A stretch of DNA of 64,000 bases from Planktomarina temperata RCA23 (GTDB lineage: Bacteria > Pseudomonadota > Alphaproteobacteria > Rhodobacterales > Rhodobacteraceae): the NCBI RefSeq assembly GCF_000738435.1, contig NZ_CP003984.1, positions 1,984,001 to 2,048,000 on the forward strand, read 5' to 3'. The translations under genes and the position numbers were made by a program. Below, in pieces: positions 1-8,417 of the stretch (positions within the stretch are counted from its first letter, which is position 1; every line of letters begins with the position of its first letter). The notes beneath the pieces are model-generated. The model had not been told where the DNA came from and did not search any database. It saw only the letters and a list, made by a program, of their open reading frames with translations.

Positions 1-1156
1 CCCGCTTGCCGCCTTTAACTTTCGCAATGCCACGGCCGAGGGCCACGCGAATGCCAGCAGCCTGCACAGCCTCCATCAAGGCCCCGCCCCCTTCGGGCCG
101 TGCATCGACGATCAGCGGCACCTCAAGGCCTGCCTCTAACAGGCAAAGCGCAGTTCGATAAGCGTCATCATTGTTGGTGACAATCACCGTGCGATCTCCC
201 GGCGACACCGCGAAATTTACAACATAGTCGCGCACAGCAGAGGCCAGCATGACGCCGGGAATATCATTGCCCGCAAAAGAGAGCGGCCGTTCGATAGCGC
301 CTGTGGCGGTGACAATCTGTTTGCAGCGCACCCGCCACAACCGGTGGCGCGGCCGCCCGTCCCCGGGTGTGTGATCGGCGATGCGCTCATAGGCCAAAGC
401 ATATCCGTGGTCATAAACCCCAGAGCCTTGGGTGCGATTGCGGATCACAACATTGTCGCAAGCGGCCAGCTCTGCCAAAGTTTGCGCCACCCAATCTTCC
501 GCCGCCAGACCATCAATGGTCACCCCATCCACCGGCGCGCGTCCGCCCCAATGCGCGGTTTGCTCGACCAGCAAAACCCGAACACCGGTTGCAGCCGCCG
601 AACGCGCCGCTTGCAGCCCGGCAATTCCGCCGCCCACCACCATCACCTCGCAATGATGATAGTAATGCTCATAGCTGTCCTGATCACGCGCTTTAGGCGC
701 TTTGCCCAGACCTGCGGAATGACGAATGATCGGCTCATAAATATGTTTCCAAAAGGAGCGCGGGTGAATGAACATCTTGTAATAAAAGCCAGCCGGCAGG
801 AAACGCGACAGCTTCGAATTGATTGCACCCACGTCAAATTCCAACGAGGGAAAATGATTTTGTGACGCGGCTGTCAAACCTGAAAATGTCTCAGTGGTTG
901 TGGCGCGCGCATTGGGTTCAAATCCGCTTTCAACGCCCAGGTTGATCAAGGCATTGGGCTCTTCGCCACCTGACGCCAAAACGCCGCGCGGACGGTGATA
1001 TTTGAACGATCGGCCCATCAGCATTTGATCATTGGCCAAAAGAGAGGCCGCCAAAGTATCGCCCTCAAAGCCGGACATAACCTTGCCATTGAAGGTGAAG
1101 GAAAGCGCTTTGGCGCGGTTGATTAACCGGCCATGGCTGGCAAGACGGGTGCTCAT
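1..1156 (-). CDS. soxA: Sarcosine oxidase alpha subunit, N-terminal part (runs off left edge)
   Basis: Alpha subunit of heterotetrameric sarcosine oxidase, which oxidises sarcosine to glycine and passes the methyl group to tetrahydrofolate as 5,10-methylene-THF. About 385 codons are visible, starting at an ATG at 1156 (MSTRLASHGRLINRAKAL); the rest, including the GcvT-like folate domain, lies beyond base 1. The visible part has the opening segment with FEGDTLAASLLAND and SFKYHRPRG, as in known alpha subunits, then a dinucleotide-binding glycine motif (VVGGGIAGLQAARS) and TGAIERPLSFAGND of the NAD/FAD module. It lies downstream of soxB and soxD on the same strand, with only 67 bp after soxD, so the three are probably one operon. 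The reading frame is open to the window edge, so no damage is indicated. soxG would be expected outside the window. Confidence 0.93.
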   Translation of the reverse strand, partial: MSTRLASHGRLINRAKALSFTFNGKVMSGFEGDTLAASLLANDQMLMGRSFKYHRPRGVLASGGEEPNALINLGVESGFEPNARATTTETFSGLTAASQNHFPSLEFDVGAINSKLSRFLPAGFYYKMFIHPRSFWKHIYEPIIRHSAGLGKAPKARDQDSYEHYYHHCEVMVVGGGIAGLQAARSAAATGVRVLLVEQTAHWGGRAPVDGVTIDGLAAEDWVAQTLAELAACDNVVIRNRTQGSGVYDHGYALAYERIADHTPGDGRPRHRLWRVRCKQIVTATGAIERPLSFAGNDIPGVMLASAVRDYVVNFAVSPGDRTVIVTNNDDAYRTALCLLEAGLEVPLIVDARPEGGGALMEAVQAAGIRVALGRGIAKVKGGKR

Positions 1157-1223
1157 TGGGCAGCTCCATTTTTGCGGAAATTATGCCGGCTTCTCGCAGG
1201 CGTATAGAGTGAAGAGACACCCA

Positions 1224-1553
1224 TCATGAGAAATCCCTCCAAGTCCAACCGGGCCGTTTGGCACTGATCGCATCTTTAATGGCTTGAGGCGGCTCAAGGG
1301 TCTGGGCCTTATAGGTGCCAAAAACCTCTAGCGTTGCCGTGCAGCGGGCGGCGTGAAACCATTTTCCGCAGCCAGAGGCACAGCGCCAGCGCTCGAAATG
1401 CACCCCTTTGGGGTTTACCCGGCCAAATAAATAGCCCTCAAACTCTGCGTCAGAGGCGCCAGGTCCAAAGCGCTTCAAATGCGCCTCGCCGCCAGCAGAC
1501 AGTTCCGTTTCATCTTTGTCGCAGCCGCAATAGGGGCAATTTAGGATGAGCAT
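1224..1553 (-). CDS. soxD: Sarcosine oxidase delta subunit
   Basis: Small subunit (109 aa) of heterotetrameric sarcosine oxidase, cytoplasmic. It opens with the zinc-ribbon-like half-site NCPYCGCDKDETEL and carries a second Cys pair in WRCASGCGKWFHAAR. Known SoxD proteins bind zinc through such residues and help assemble the alpha/beta interface. The segment RVNPKGVHFERW is typical of the family, and the length is normal. It sits between soxB (65 bp upstream) and soxA, the usual B-D-A order in Rhodobacteraceae. Nothing looks damaged. Confidence 0.95.
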   Translation of the reverse strand: MLILNCPYCGCDKDETELSAGGEAHLKRFGPGASDAEFEGYLFGRVNPKGVHFERWRCASGCGKWFHAARCTATLEVFGTYKAQTLEPPQAIKDAISAKRPGWTWRDFS

Positions 1554-1617
1554 GGCAAGGCTCCCTTTGTCGAGTTAAGAACGATAGCGCGGGGGAGGAT
1601 ATCTGTGTGACAGGCCA

Positions 1618-2862
1618 TCAGTGCGCCACCCCTGCCGCAACGCTTTCATCAATAAACCGCCCAGCGCGAAAGCGATCGAGACCAAATTGTTCCGTAAGCG
1701 GGCTTTCCCCCTTGGCCATAAGCTCCGCAAAGCCCCAGCCAGATCCCGGAATAGCTTTGAACCCGCCTGTGCCCCAACCGCAGTTGATAAAGGTGTTGCC
1801 CAACGGGGTTTTGCTCAAAATGGGTGAGCGGTCCCCTGTAACATCGACAATACCGCCCCAATGCCGCAGCATCTTCAAGCGCGACACCATGGGGAAGGTT
1901 TCAATCAACGCCCGGACAGTCTCTTCTAGATGATGAAATGAGCCGCGTTGTGTATAGGCATTATAAGCATCTGTGCCACCGCCAATCACCATCTCGCCCT
2001 TGTCCGATTGGCTCATATAGCCATGAACCGTATTGGCCATGACAACCACATCCATGCAGGGTTTGATCGGCTCGCTGACCAAAGCCTGCAGCGGAACAGA
2101 TTCAATAGGCAATTGAAAGCCGGCCATATTGGCCACCACAGAGGCGTGTCCCGCCACAACCATGCCGAGCTTTTTACAGGCGATATGACCACGGCTGGTG
2201 TCAACACCGGTCACATTACCGCCAGATTGGGTGATGCCGGTCACTTCGGTTTTTTGCAAAATATGCATGCCCATATCGGTACAAGCGCGCGCATAACCCC
2301 AGGCGACCGCGTCATGGCGCGCCGAGCCGCCGCGCGCTTGCCATAACGCCCCTAAAACCGGATAACGCGGCCCGTCGATATTCATGATCGGACAAAGCTC
2401 TTTGACCCGAGCAGGTGAGATGAATTCCGTCTTCACACCTTGCAGCGAATTGGCATGGGCTGTGCGTTGATATCCGCGCACCTCATGATGTGTTTGCGCC
2501 AGCATCATCACGCCGCGGGGGCTGAACATCACATTATAGTTGAGATCTTGGCTCATCGTTTCATACAAAGAGCGCGCCTTTTCATAGATCGCCGCCGAAG
2601 GGTCTTGCAGGTAGTTTGAGCGAATAATAGTCGTGTTGCGCCCTGTGTTGCCACCGCCCAGCCAGCCTTTTTCGATCACAGCCACATTGGTGATGCCGAA
2701 ATTCTTGCCCAGATAATAAGCCGTGGCGAGACCATGGCCCCCCGCGCCAATAATGACCACGTCATAGGCCTTTTTGGCCTCGGGATTGCCCCAGGTGCGG
2801 CCCCAACCGCTGTGTTGACGCATCGCCTCACGCGCGACAGCAAAGACTGAATTTCGCTTCAT
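1618..2862 (-). CDS. soxB: Sarcosine oxidase beta subunit
   Basis: Beta subunit (414 aa) of heterotetrameric sarcosine oxidase. It carries the FAD site and covalent FMN where sarcosine is oxidised. The dinucleotide-binding motif VVIIGAGGHGLATAYYLGKN lies near residues 35-54, followed by EKGWLGGGNTGRNTTIIRSN, the FAD-contacting stretch typical of SoxB. The C-terminus has NCGWGTGGFKAIPGSG, also diagnostic. The ATG at 2862 is preceded by a strong AAGGGGG ribosome-binding site about 7 bases upstream, which fixes the start. It is the first gene of the soxB-soxD-soxA run and is divergent from ccmI, so its promoter should lie in 2863-3030. Sarcosine here would come from glycine betaine/choline breakdown or from creatinine- or hydantoin-type sources. 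Confidence 0.96.
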   Translation of the reverse strand: MKRNSVFAVAREAMRQHSGWGRTWGNPEAKKAYDVVIIGAGGHGLATAYYLGKNFGITNVAVIEKGWLGGGNTGRNTTIIRSNYLQDPSAAIYEKARSLYETMSQDLNYNVMFSPRGVMMLAQTHHEVRGYQRTAHANSLQGVKTEFISPARVKELCPIMNIDGPRYPVLGALWQARGGSARHDAVAWGYARACTDMGMHILQKTEVTGITQSGGNVTGVDTSRGHIACKKLGMVVAGHASVVANMAGFQLPIESVPLQALVSEPIKPCMDVVVMANTVHGYMSQSDKGEMVIGGGTDAYNAYTQRGSFHHLEETVRALIETFPMVSRLKMLRHWGGIVDVTGDRSPILSKTPLGNTFINCGWGTGGFKAIPGSGWGFAELMAKGESPLTEQFGLDRFRAGRFIDESVAAGVAH

Positions 2863-3030
2863 ATTAGAATCCCCCTTGGGTGCTTGCGCGTCTTATCTCT
2901 TAAAATGCCGCGACACAGCACCTCACCTGCGTCCTTGTGTGAAATTATTGCGACATTGATCGATCCAATATAGAGCGATAGCAACCGCTGTCATCGGGCG
3001 GAAGGCGATCGATACTTATTGGAGTGATTT

Positions 3031-4227
3031 ATGATCTTTTCTGCTGCACTATTTGTTTTGGCGGTTCTATTGATCGGCGGGGTGATGCTGTTGCAGGCCC
3101 AGCGCGCAGCCGTGCCTGTTATGCGCGATGTCGATGTCTATGCCGAACAATTGCGCGGATTGGAGCGCGACTTGGCCAAAGGCGTGTTGCGCGATGAGGA
3201 ATTTGCGGCCATGCGCGCGGAAATTGGCCGCCGCATGATTTCAGCGGCCCGCGCATCGGGCCATCAGCCCAATCCGAGCGCACAAGACCGTGGGTTATGG
3301 GCTTTTGCGGGCGGCAGTATTCTGGCCTGTCTGTTGGGCGCGGGCCTTTATAGCCAAATCGGCGCGCCCTCTGTGCCCGATAGCCCTATCGCGGAACGCT
3401 ATGCGCAGTCTGAGACCCTAAAAGCAAATAGATTAGCTCAAGAGACAGCGGAGGCGCGCACGCCTGCCAATGACACCGCCACGGACCCGGACTATGTGCA
3501 ATTGGTCACTGAACTGCGCGCGGCTTTGGAGGCGCGGCCAGGGGATATCCAGGGCCATGAACTCTTGGCAAAAGCCGAATCGCGATTGGGCAATTTTACC
3601 AGTGCGCATCAAGCGCAAGCGCGGGTTTTGGAGCTCAAGGGCGCTGAGGCCACCGCAGATGAATGGTATGCCTACGCGGAATTGCTGATCATGGCGGCTG
3701 ATACCTATATCTCTCGTGAGGCCGAAACTGCCCTGCGCGAGGCCCTGCGGCGTGATCCCAACCACAAGCTGGCGCTGTTTCGCATGGGCATGTATTTCGA
3801 CGCTATTGGCCGGCCCGATCGCACCTTTGGCATTTGGCGCAAATTGCTGGAGGCCGGACCAGAAACTGCCCCCTACATCCCGCTGATCCGGCGCACCATC
3901 ACAGATTTGGCACAAATCGCTGGGGTTAATTATGACCCGCCGGCCGTCAAAGGCCCAAGCGCGGAAGATATGCAATCTGCCGCTGAAATGAGTGCAGAAG
4001 ACCGCAGCGCGATGATTGCCTCCATGGTGACAGGCCTCGCTGATCGCCTCGCCACTGAGGGTGGACCCGCCCCCGATTGGGCGCAACTTATCGTCGCCTA
4101 TGGGGTCTTGGGCGAGACGACGAGCGCGCGCGAGATCTTTGACGAGGCCGTGCAAGTCTTTGCATCCCGCCCCGGTGATCTCGAAATCCTGCAAGGCGCA
4201 GCGCAATCGGCTGGCATCTGGCCATGA
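3031..4227 (+). CDS. ccmI: Cytochrome c biogenesis protein CcmI
   Basis: Membrane-anchored apocytochrome c chaperone (398 aa) of the Ccm system, which delivers apocytochromes to the haem-ligation complex. The first 22 residues form a transmembrane helix. A cytoplasmic loop with a leucine-rich helix (DVDVYAEQLRGLERDLAKGV) follows, then a second membrane helix at about residues 90-110 and a periplasmic region with tetratricopeptide-like repeats from about 150 on. This is the standard CcmI plan. GGAG lies 6-8 bases before the ATG. Its last codons overlap the start of ruvX (ATGA), so the two are translationally coupled. CcmI is required for c-type cytochromes in Rhodobacter. The other ccm genes are not in this window. 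Confidence 0.92.
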   Translation: MIFSAALFVLAVLLIGGVMLLQAQRAAVPVMRDVDVYAEQLRGLERDLAKGVLRDEEFAAMRAEIGRRMISAARASGHQPNPSAQDRGLWAFAGGSILACLLGAGLYSQIGAPSVPDSPIAERYAQSETLKANRLAQETAEARTPANDTATDPDYVQLVTELRAALEARPGDIQGHELLAKAESRLGNFTSAHQAQARVLELKGAEATADEWYAYAELLIMAADTYISREAETALREALRRDPNHKLALFRMGMYFDAIGRPDRTFGIWRKLLEAGPETAPYIPLIRRTITDLAQIAGVNYDPPAVKGPSAEDMQSAAEMSAEDRSAMIASMVTGLADRLATEGGPAPDWAQLIVAYGVLGETTSAREIFDEAVQVFASRPGDLEILQGAAQSAGIWP

Positions 4228-4700
4228 TCTGTGAGGACATCGGCGATCTTATGACCCAGGCGCGCGCTGGCAGCTCTTGGATGGGTCTGGATCTTGGCAC
4301 AAAAACGATTGGCGTGGCGGTCTCTGATCGTCTCCTGAGCTCTGCAACCCCTTTGCACACGATACGGCGGGTAAAGTTTTCCAAGGATGCCGAAGCTTTG
4401 CTGCAGATTATTTCGGACCGAGAAATCGGTGCGATCATCTTGGGCCTGCCGCGCAATATGGACGGATCAGAAGGCCCGCGCTGCCAATCCACCCGGGCCT
4501 TTGTCCGCAATCTCGCGCGCTTGACCGATCTGCCGATTGGCTATTGGGATGAACGCCTATCCACTGTGGCCGCCGAGCGGGCCTTGCTGGAGGCGGATAC
4601 GTCTCGCAAACGTCGCGCCGAAGTCATAGATCACGTCGCGGCAGGTTATATCTTACAAGGCGCTCTAGATCGTGCGCGACATATTCGGACGGTGACATGA
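4224..4700 (+). CDS. ruvX: RuvX/YqgF family Holliday-junction resolvase-like nuclease
   Basis: RNase H-fold nuclease family protein (158 aa), linked in other bacteria to pre-16S rRNA 5'-end processing and proposed as an alternative Holliday-junction resolvase. The N-terminal motif MGLDLGTKTIGVAVSD carries the first catalytic Asp. ILGLPRNMDGSEGP, the Glu in WDERLST and the Asp in IDHVAAGYIL complete the conserved set. It starts with an ATG overlapping the ccmI stop by 4 bases and ends overlapping the next gene in the same way. This ccmI-ruvX-DUF1289 order is common in Rhodobacteraceae. Length and motifs are normal, so it is probably functional. Confidence 0.93.
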   Translation: MICEDIGDLMTQARAGSSWMGLDLGTKTIGVAVSDRLLSSATPLHTIRRVKFSKDAEALLQIISDREIGAIILGLPRNMDGSEGPRCQSTRAFVRNLARLTDLPIGYWDERLSTVAAERALLEADTSRKRRAEVIDHVAAGYILQGALDRARHIRTVT

Positions 4701-4945
4701 AAGCGCAAAATATCGACGATCTTTGGAAAAGAGATGAGATTGACAGCCCCTGCATCAAGCTGTGCTCCATTCACCCGGTCGAGCGGATCTGCATCGGCTG
4801 TTACCGCTCGATTGAGGAGATTGGCAGCTGGTCGCAATTGAGCCCCGAGCAACGGCGCGAGATCATGGCTGAGCTGCCCCAACGTGCACCCCGCGTACAA
4901 AAACGCCGCGGCGGACGCGCCAGCCGCCTGCCCAATCTTGGGTGA
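4697..4945 (+). CDS. DUF1289 family small Cys-rich protein
   Basis: Small protein (82 aa) of the DUF1289 family, function unknown. The core has four spaced cysteines in SPCIKLCSIHP and ICIGCYRSIEEIGSW, suggesting a small metal-binding module. The helix after it (SPEQRREIMAELPQR) is also typical. A basic tail (VQKRRGGRASRL) ends the protein. Its ATG overlaps the ruvX stop (ATGA), so it is the last gene of a coupled three-gene operon. No function is assigned; metal binding is inferred from the cysteines only. Confidence 0.9.
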   Translation: MKAQNIDDLWKRDEIDSPCIKLCSIHPVERICIGCYRSIEEIGSWSQLSPEQRREIMAELPQRAPRVQKRRGGRASRLPNLG

Positions 4946-5012
4946 ATTCTTCCAAAGAACCGGATTTAATCCAACAGAGATTTAAAAGCGACCTTCGCCT
5001 ATGCAAGGCACG

Positions 5013-5819
5013 CTAATACTCACCATTGAGCCAATCATTCAGATTGCCCTGTGTTTGAGGCCGAAAATACGCCACGATGCGCCCCTCTGGTGGTGCCTGT
5101 GCCCCCGTCCCCCAGGGCGCAATCCCATGCAAAGCCAAACGGTGTAGCACATAGCACTCCCCCGGCTGGGCAAGAATGCTCTTTCGGCGGCAGCGGTCAA
5201 AACAGTCTTTGCGGGCTTTGTGATAGACCTCTGTCAGATCGACTGAACCCCATTGCGCCACCGGCAGACTGTCCAATACGGATTTAAAAGCCGCGCGGAT
5301 GAGGCTGTGACTGCCTTCCCAAATCACCAGAGGGCTGGCCTCCGCGTTGCTTTTGCCCAAGGGAATTCCCAGCACATATTGATGCGGCTCATGCACAAAA
5401 CGGCGGCGCTCTGGCCCGATGGCCAAAAGACCATCCACATGAGCGGCTGCGCGATTGACGCGGTAGCGATGTGCCGCGGCGCTTTCTTGCCCATCGAAAG
5501 CCGGATAGCCCGGATAGGTGACCGAAATTTGACCGCGGTCGAGGGACATTGGCCCATGCAACGCAGTCAGACAGTCCACAACCGCCCCGCCAAGCGCAGG
5601 CCCCTGCTCTACACGGCCCTGCGCATCATTGGCCAAAATATTAACCCCTGCAAACCAAGTGCCCCCATGTCGGAGCCAATCGGCCCTATGCTCTGGATTT
5701 TGCGAGAGCGCTGCGGCAATGGGTGCCACATGCGCCGCCCAGGCCTCAAGATGAGCATCGGCGGAAAACTTGGCCCAGCCCGCCGTCCCGAGTGCCTCTA
5801 TCTGGGCCGCTACCCCCAC
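5013..5819 (-). CDS. PhyH-like Fe(II)/2-oxoglutarate dioxygenase family protein
   Basis: Probable non-haem iron dioxygenase of the phytanoyl-CoA-hydroxylase type (268 aa from the chosen start). Supporting residues, numbered from GTG 5819, are His127 and Asp129 in AAHVDGLLAI (the HxD metal motif), the distal His231 in LHRLALHGIAP, and Arg247 in EGRIVAYFRPQ as the likely 2-oxoglutarate anchor. WEGSHSLIR resembles the PhyH loop before the third strand. The open frame extends further upstream but there lies entirely inside the TauE-like gene. The GTG at 5819 overlaps the stop of that gene by 10 bases and is taken as the start. It is the last gene of a dusA-tauE-like-oxygenase run. Substrate unknown. 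Confidence 0.68.
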   Translation of the reverse strand: MGVAAQIEALGTAGWAKFSADAHLEAWAAHVAPIAAALSQNPEHRADWLRHGGTWFAGVNILANDAQGRVEQGPALGGAVVDCLTALHGPMSLDRGQISVTYPGYPAFDGQESAAAHRYRVNRAAAHVDGLLAIGPERRRFVHEPHQYVLGIPLGKSNAEASPLVIWEGSHSLIRAAFKSVLDSLPVAQWGSVDLTEVYHKARKDCFDRCRRKSILAQPGECYVLHRLALHGIAPWGTGAQAPPEGRIVAYFRPQTQGNLNDWLNGEY

Positions 5820-6628
5820 AGAGCACTGCGCACCATATTGGCCGCAACCAGCAACAAAAACGCTCCAAACAAGCGCTTGAGTGGCCGCGCATCCATACGG
5901 TGCGCCACATTGGCGCCGATAGGCGCAAAAATGAAAGTCATCGGAATGATCACGAAGAAGGCCGGAAGGTTCACCGCCCCCAACGTCCAAGGCAGGCGCG
6001 GCGCATCAACCGAAACAAAGAGCCAGGCCAGTGCCGAGGGCACAGCAATGGCCAGCCCAAAGCCCGCCGCCGTTGCGACCGCCCTGTGAATAGGGACACG
6101 GTGCAAGGTCATGAACGGCACGCCGAGCGAGCCGCCCCCGATACCAAGCAATACCGAAAGCCCGCCCAAAAGCGGCGCAATCACGATGCGCCAAAGGCCG
6201 GTCGGCAGGGCCTCGCCAATGCTCCAAGATTGCCGGCCAAAAGCCAAATACATCCCAATAGTCGCGCCCAAACCCCCAAAGATCAGTTGCAACATTTGCG
6301 ATTGCAAATTGGCAGCCAAAGCCACGCCCAATATGGCGCCAACGGCGATACCGGGCGCCCATTGGCGCAAGATCTGCCAATCCACTGCGCCTTTCTTATG
6401 GTGACTTTGCGTTGAGCGGATGGAAGTCACGATGATGGTGGCCAGAGAGGTCGCCAAACAGACCTGCATGAGCTGGGGGCCGTCATATCCTAAAGATTGA
6501 AAGGCATAGAAAAATGCCGGCACCACGACAATACCGCCGCCTACGCCCAGCAAACCGGCCAAAAATCCTGCAAACCCGCCGATCACGATCAAACTCGCAA
6601 GCACAGGCAATAGGGTGGGTATATCCAT
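5810..6628 (-). CDS. TauE/SafE-family membrane permease
   Basis: Integral membrane protein (272 aa) of the TauE/SafE (DUF81) family, whose members export sulfite, sulfoacetate or other small organic anions. It is mostly hydrophobic with about eight predicted membrane segments. The two halves begin with related glycine-rich motifs: FAGFLAGLLGVGGGIVVVPA in the first half and LGGLSVLLGIGGGSLGVPFM in the second, the family hallmark. The ATG at 6628 shares one base with the dusA stop (TGATG). An in-frame extension upstream lies within dusA and is rejected. Its substrate is not evident. Confidence 0.88.
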   Translation of the reverse strand: MDIPTLLPVLASLIVIGGFAGFLAGLLGVGGGIVVVPAFFYAFQSLGYDGPQLMQVCLATSLATIIVTSIRSTQSHHKKGAVDWQILRQWAPGIAVGAILGVALAANLQSQMLQLIFGGLGATIGMYLAFGRQSWSIGEALPTGLWRIVIAPLLGGLSVLLGIGGGSLGVPFMTLHRVPIHRAVATAAGFGLAIAVPSALAWLFVSVDAPRLPWTLGAVNLPAFFVIIPMTFIFAPIGANVAHRMDARPLKRLFGAFLLLVAANMVRSALWG

Positions 6629-7653
6629 CAATTGAGATCCAATTCTTCTTGACGCTGCGACAGCGCGGCGCGTTCCTCTAGTAATAGCCGATAATCGGCG
6701 ATCTGCGCATTGTGTTGCGCACCCAGCTCTGACAGGCGTCGTCGCCAATGCCGCGCGCCGGGCTGTCCTGAAAACAGGCCAAACATATGGCGCGTGATCT
6801 GATGCAGCCGCCCACCTTGCTGCAAATGGGCTTCCATATAGGGGATCATCTGTTCTGCAATACGTTGTGCCTCAGGCGCCGGGGTCTTGCTGCTACGAAA
6901 GATGTCGCAATCGGCGCGTGATAAAATCTCATAGGGCGTATGATAGGCCGCTCGACCGATCATCACCCCATCAAGCCCGGCCTCAAGATGGGCGCAGGCA
7001 TCCGGCAGATGCGCCACCCCGCCATTCAAGGTAAGGTGCAAGCCGGGGAACATCTGTTTCATCCGAAGAACCAGATCATAGTCCAGCGGCGGGATGTCAC
7101 GGTTTTCTTTCGGACTGAGCCCCTGCAGCCAGGCCTTACGCGCATGGATGATCACCCGCGTCACGCCGGTGCGCTCAATCATGGATAAAAATGCCGGCAG
7201 GCTGTCTTCAACAACCTGGTCATCCACGCCGATGCGACATTTCACTGTCACCTCGGCTGCGCTGGCCTCCTGCATCCGCTCAAGGCAGGCGCGCACAACG
7301 TCCGGCTCCGTCATCAGCACAGCGCCAAAGCGCCCCGATTGCACGCGATCCGAAGGGCATCCGAGATTGAGGTTGATCTCCCCGTAACCATGGGCCGCCC
7401 CGAGAGCCGTTGCCTTTGCCAAATGCTCGGGGTCCGAACCCCCAAGCTGCAAAGCCACCGGTTGCTCTTCGGGGCTGAAATCCAACAGCCTAAGCGCCCC
7501 GCCCAGAACCAAAGCCGGGGCCGTCACCATCTCTGTATAGAGCAAAACCTCCCGCGAGATCATCCGATGAAACACGCGACAATGACGATCAGTCCAAGCC
7601 ATCATGGGAGCGACAGATAGGCGCGCTGCCGCGGTGGCTGCGTTGTTGGGCAT
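6628..7653 (-). CDS. dusA: tRNA-dihydrouridine(20/20a) synthase DusA
   Basis: Flavoenzyme (341 aa from the chosen ATG) that reduces uridine to dihydrouridine in the tRNA D-loop. The N-terminal barrel motif SVAPMMAWTDRHCR is specific to DusA. LNLGCPSDRVQSGRFGAVLM carries the catalytic Cys, and ARKAWLQGLSPKENRDIPPL is another DusA signature. NGGVAHLPDA and IGRAAYHTPYEI contribute to FMN binding. The open frame continues 17 codons upstream, but MPNNAATAAARLSVAP at 7653 matches the usual length. It is followed without a gap by the TauE-like gene. Confidence 0.94.
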   Translation of the reverse strand: MPNNAATAAARLSVAPMMAWTDRHCRVFHRMISREVLLYTEMVTAPALVLGGALRLLDFSPEEQPVALQLGGSDPEHLAKATALGAAHGYGEINLNLGCPSDRVQSGRFGAVLMTEPDVVRACLERMQEASAAEVTVKCRIGVDDQVVEDSLPAFLSMIERTGVTRVIIHARKAWLQGLSPKENRDIPPLDYDLVLRMKQMFPGLHLTLNGGVAHLPDACAHLEAGLDGVMIGRAAYHTPYEILSRADCDIFRSSKTPAPEAQRIAEQMIPYMEAHLQQGGRLHQITRHMFGLFSGQPGARHWRRRLSELGAQHNAQIADYRLLLEERAALSQRQEELDLN

Positions 7654-7856
7654 TCTCAACTCTCCTATGGTCCGCGATCCGGTTTTCGGGACCATGGTGC
7701 ACACTTACTGCACAGCAATCTGGGGAGTCTAGCCCCCTTAGGGCGAAGACAAGCAAACGGCGGTGTTTGGGTGGATTACAATCAGACGGGGTTTCGGCAA
7801 ATTTGGAATAGTCACGTTTGAGTTCCAGATCCTTGATAAACTTGGCTCTCAATCCG

Positions 7857-8384
7857 CTACCCGTGCCGAAGGTGATCCAGCATGGTTTCCGCGCTTGCGA
7901 CATCGAGGGGCACCCCATCAGGATTGTCCCTCAAACCAGGCTCGGCGAAGACCTGGGCGATGCTCTCGTCCTCGACCAGCATCGAATACCGCCAGCTTCG
8001 CAGCCCCATGCCGTGATCACTCCGATCAACGAGCATGCCCATCTTTCGGGTGAAATCCGCGTTGCCATCGGGAAGCATAAAAACATTCTGGATGTCTCGC
8101 GATTTGGCCCATTGGAACATGACAAAGGCGTCGTTGACCGAAAGACACACCACCTTGTCGATGCCTTCTTTCACGAAATCCGCATGCAGACGCTCATATC
8201 CCGGCAGGTGGCTGTCCGAACAGGCCGGCGTGAACGCACCAGGCAGCCCAAACAGGACCACCCGTTTGCCCGCAAAGACATCGGCGGTCGTCAACCGCTT
8301 CCACTCATAGGGGTTGTCTCCGCCAAGGGCGTCATTGCGAACACGAGTGTGAAACACTGCGTCCGGAACATGTTGCGGCGTCAT
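7857..8384 (-). CDS. Peroxiredoxin, Prx5/AhpE-like thioredoxin fold
   Basis: Thiol peroxidase (175 aa) reducing H2O2 and alkyl hydroperoxides in the cytoplasm. The peroxidatic Cys is residue 55 in FGLPGAFTPACSDSHLPGYE, the signature of the Prx5 subgroup. VNDAFVMFQWAK and the late Arg in GMGLRSWRYSMLVED are also conserved. No C-terminal glutaredoxin domain is present, so it would rely on an external thiol donor. It lies only 33 bp downstream of a truncated aldehyde dehydrogenase on the same strand. The usual promoter context may therefore have been altered by the deletion at about 9417. Confidence 0.92.
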   Translation of the reverse strand: MTPQHVPDAVFHTRVRNDALGGDNPYEWKRLTTADVFAGKRVVLFGLPGAFTPACSDSHLPGYERLHADFVKEGIDKVVCLSVNDAFVMFQWAKSRDIQNVFMLPDGNADFTRKMGMLVDRSDHGMGLRSWRYSMLVEDESIAQVFAEPGLRDNPDGVPLDVASAETMLDHLRHG

Positions 8385-8417
8385 CGGCGGCTTCTCTTTT
8401 CTGGCTTTATCGCAGGC

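Noticed and set aside
3433-4206. Long open frame on the minus strand opposite ccmI
   Set aside because: It is entirely antisense to a well-supported gene, has no recognisable domains, and is explained by GC-rich codon structure. The same applies to 10363-11247, 29226-30035, 30108-31013, 32027-33142, 38359-39138, 39624-40562 and 61227-62501.
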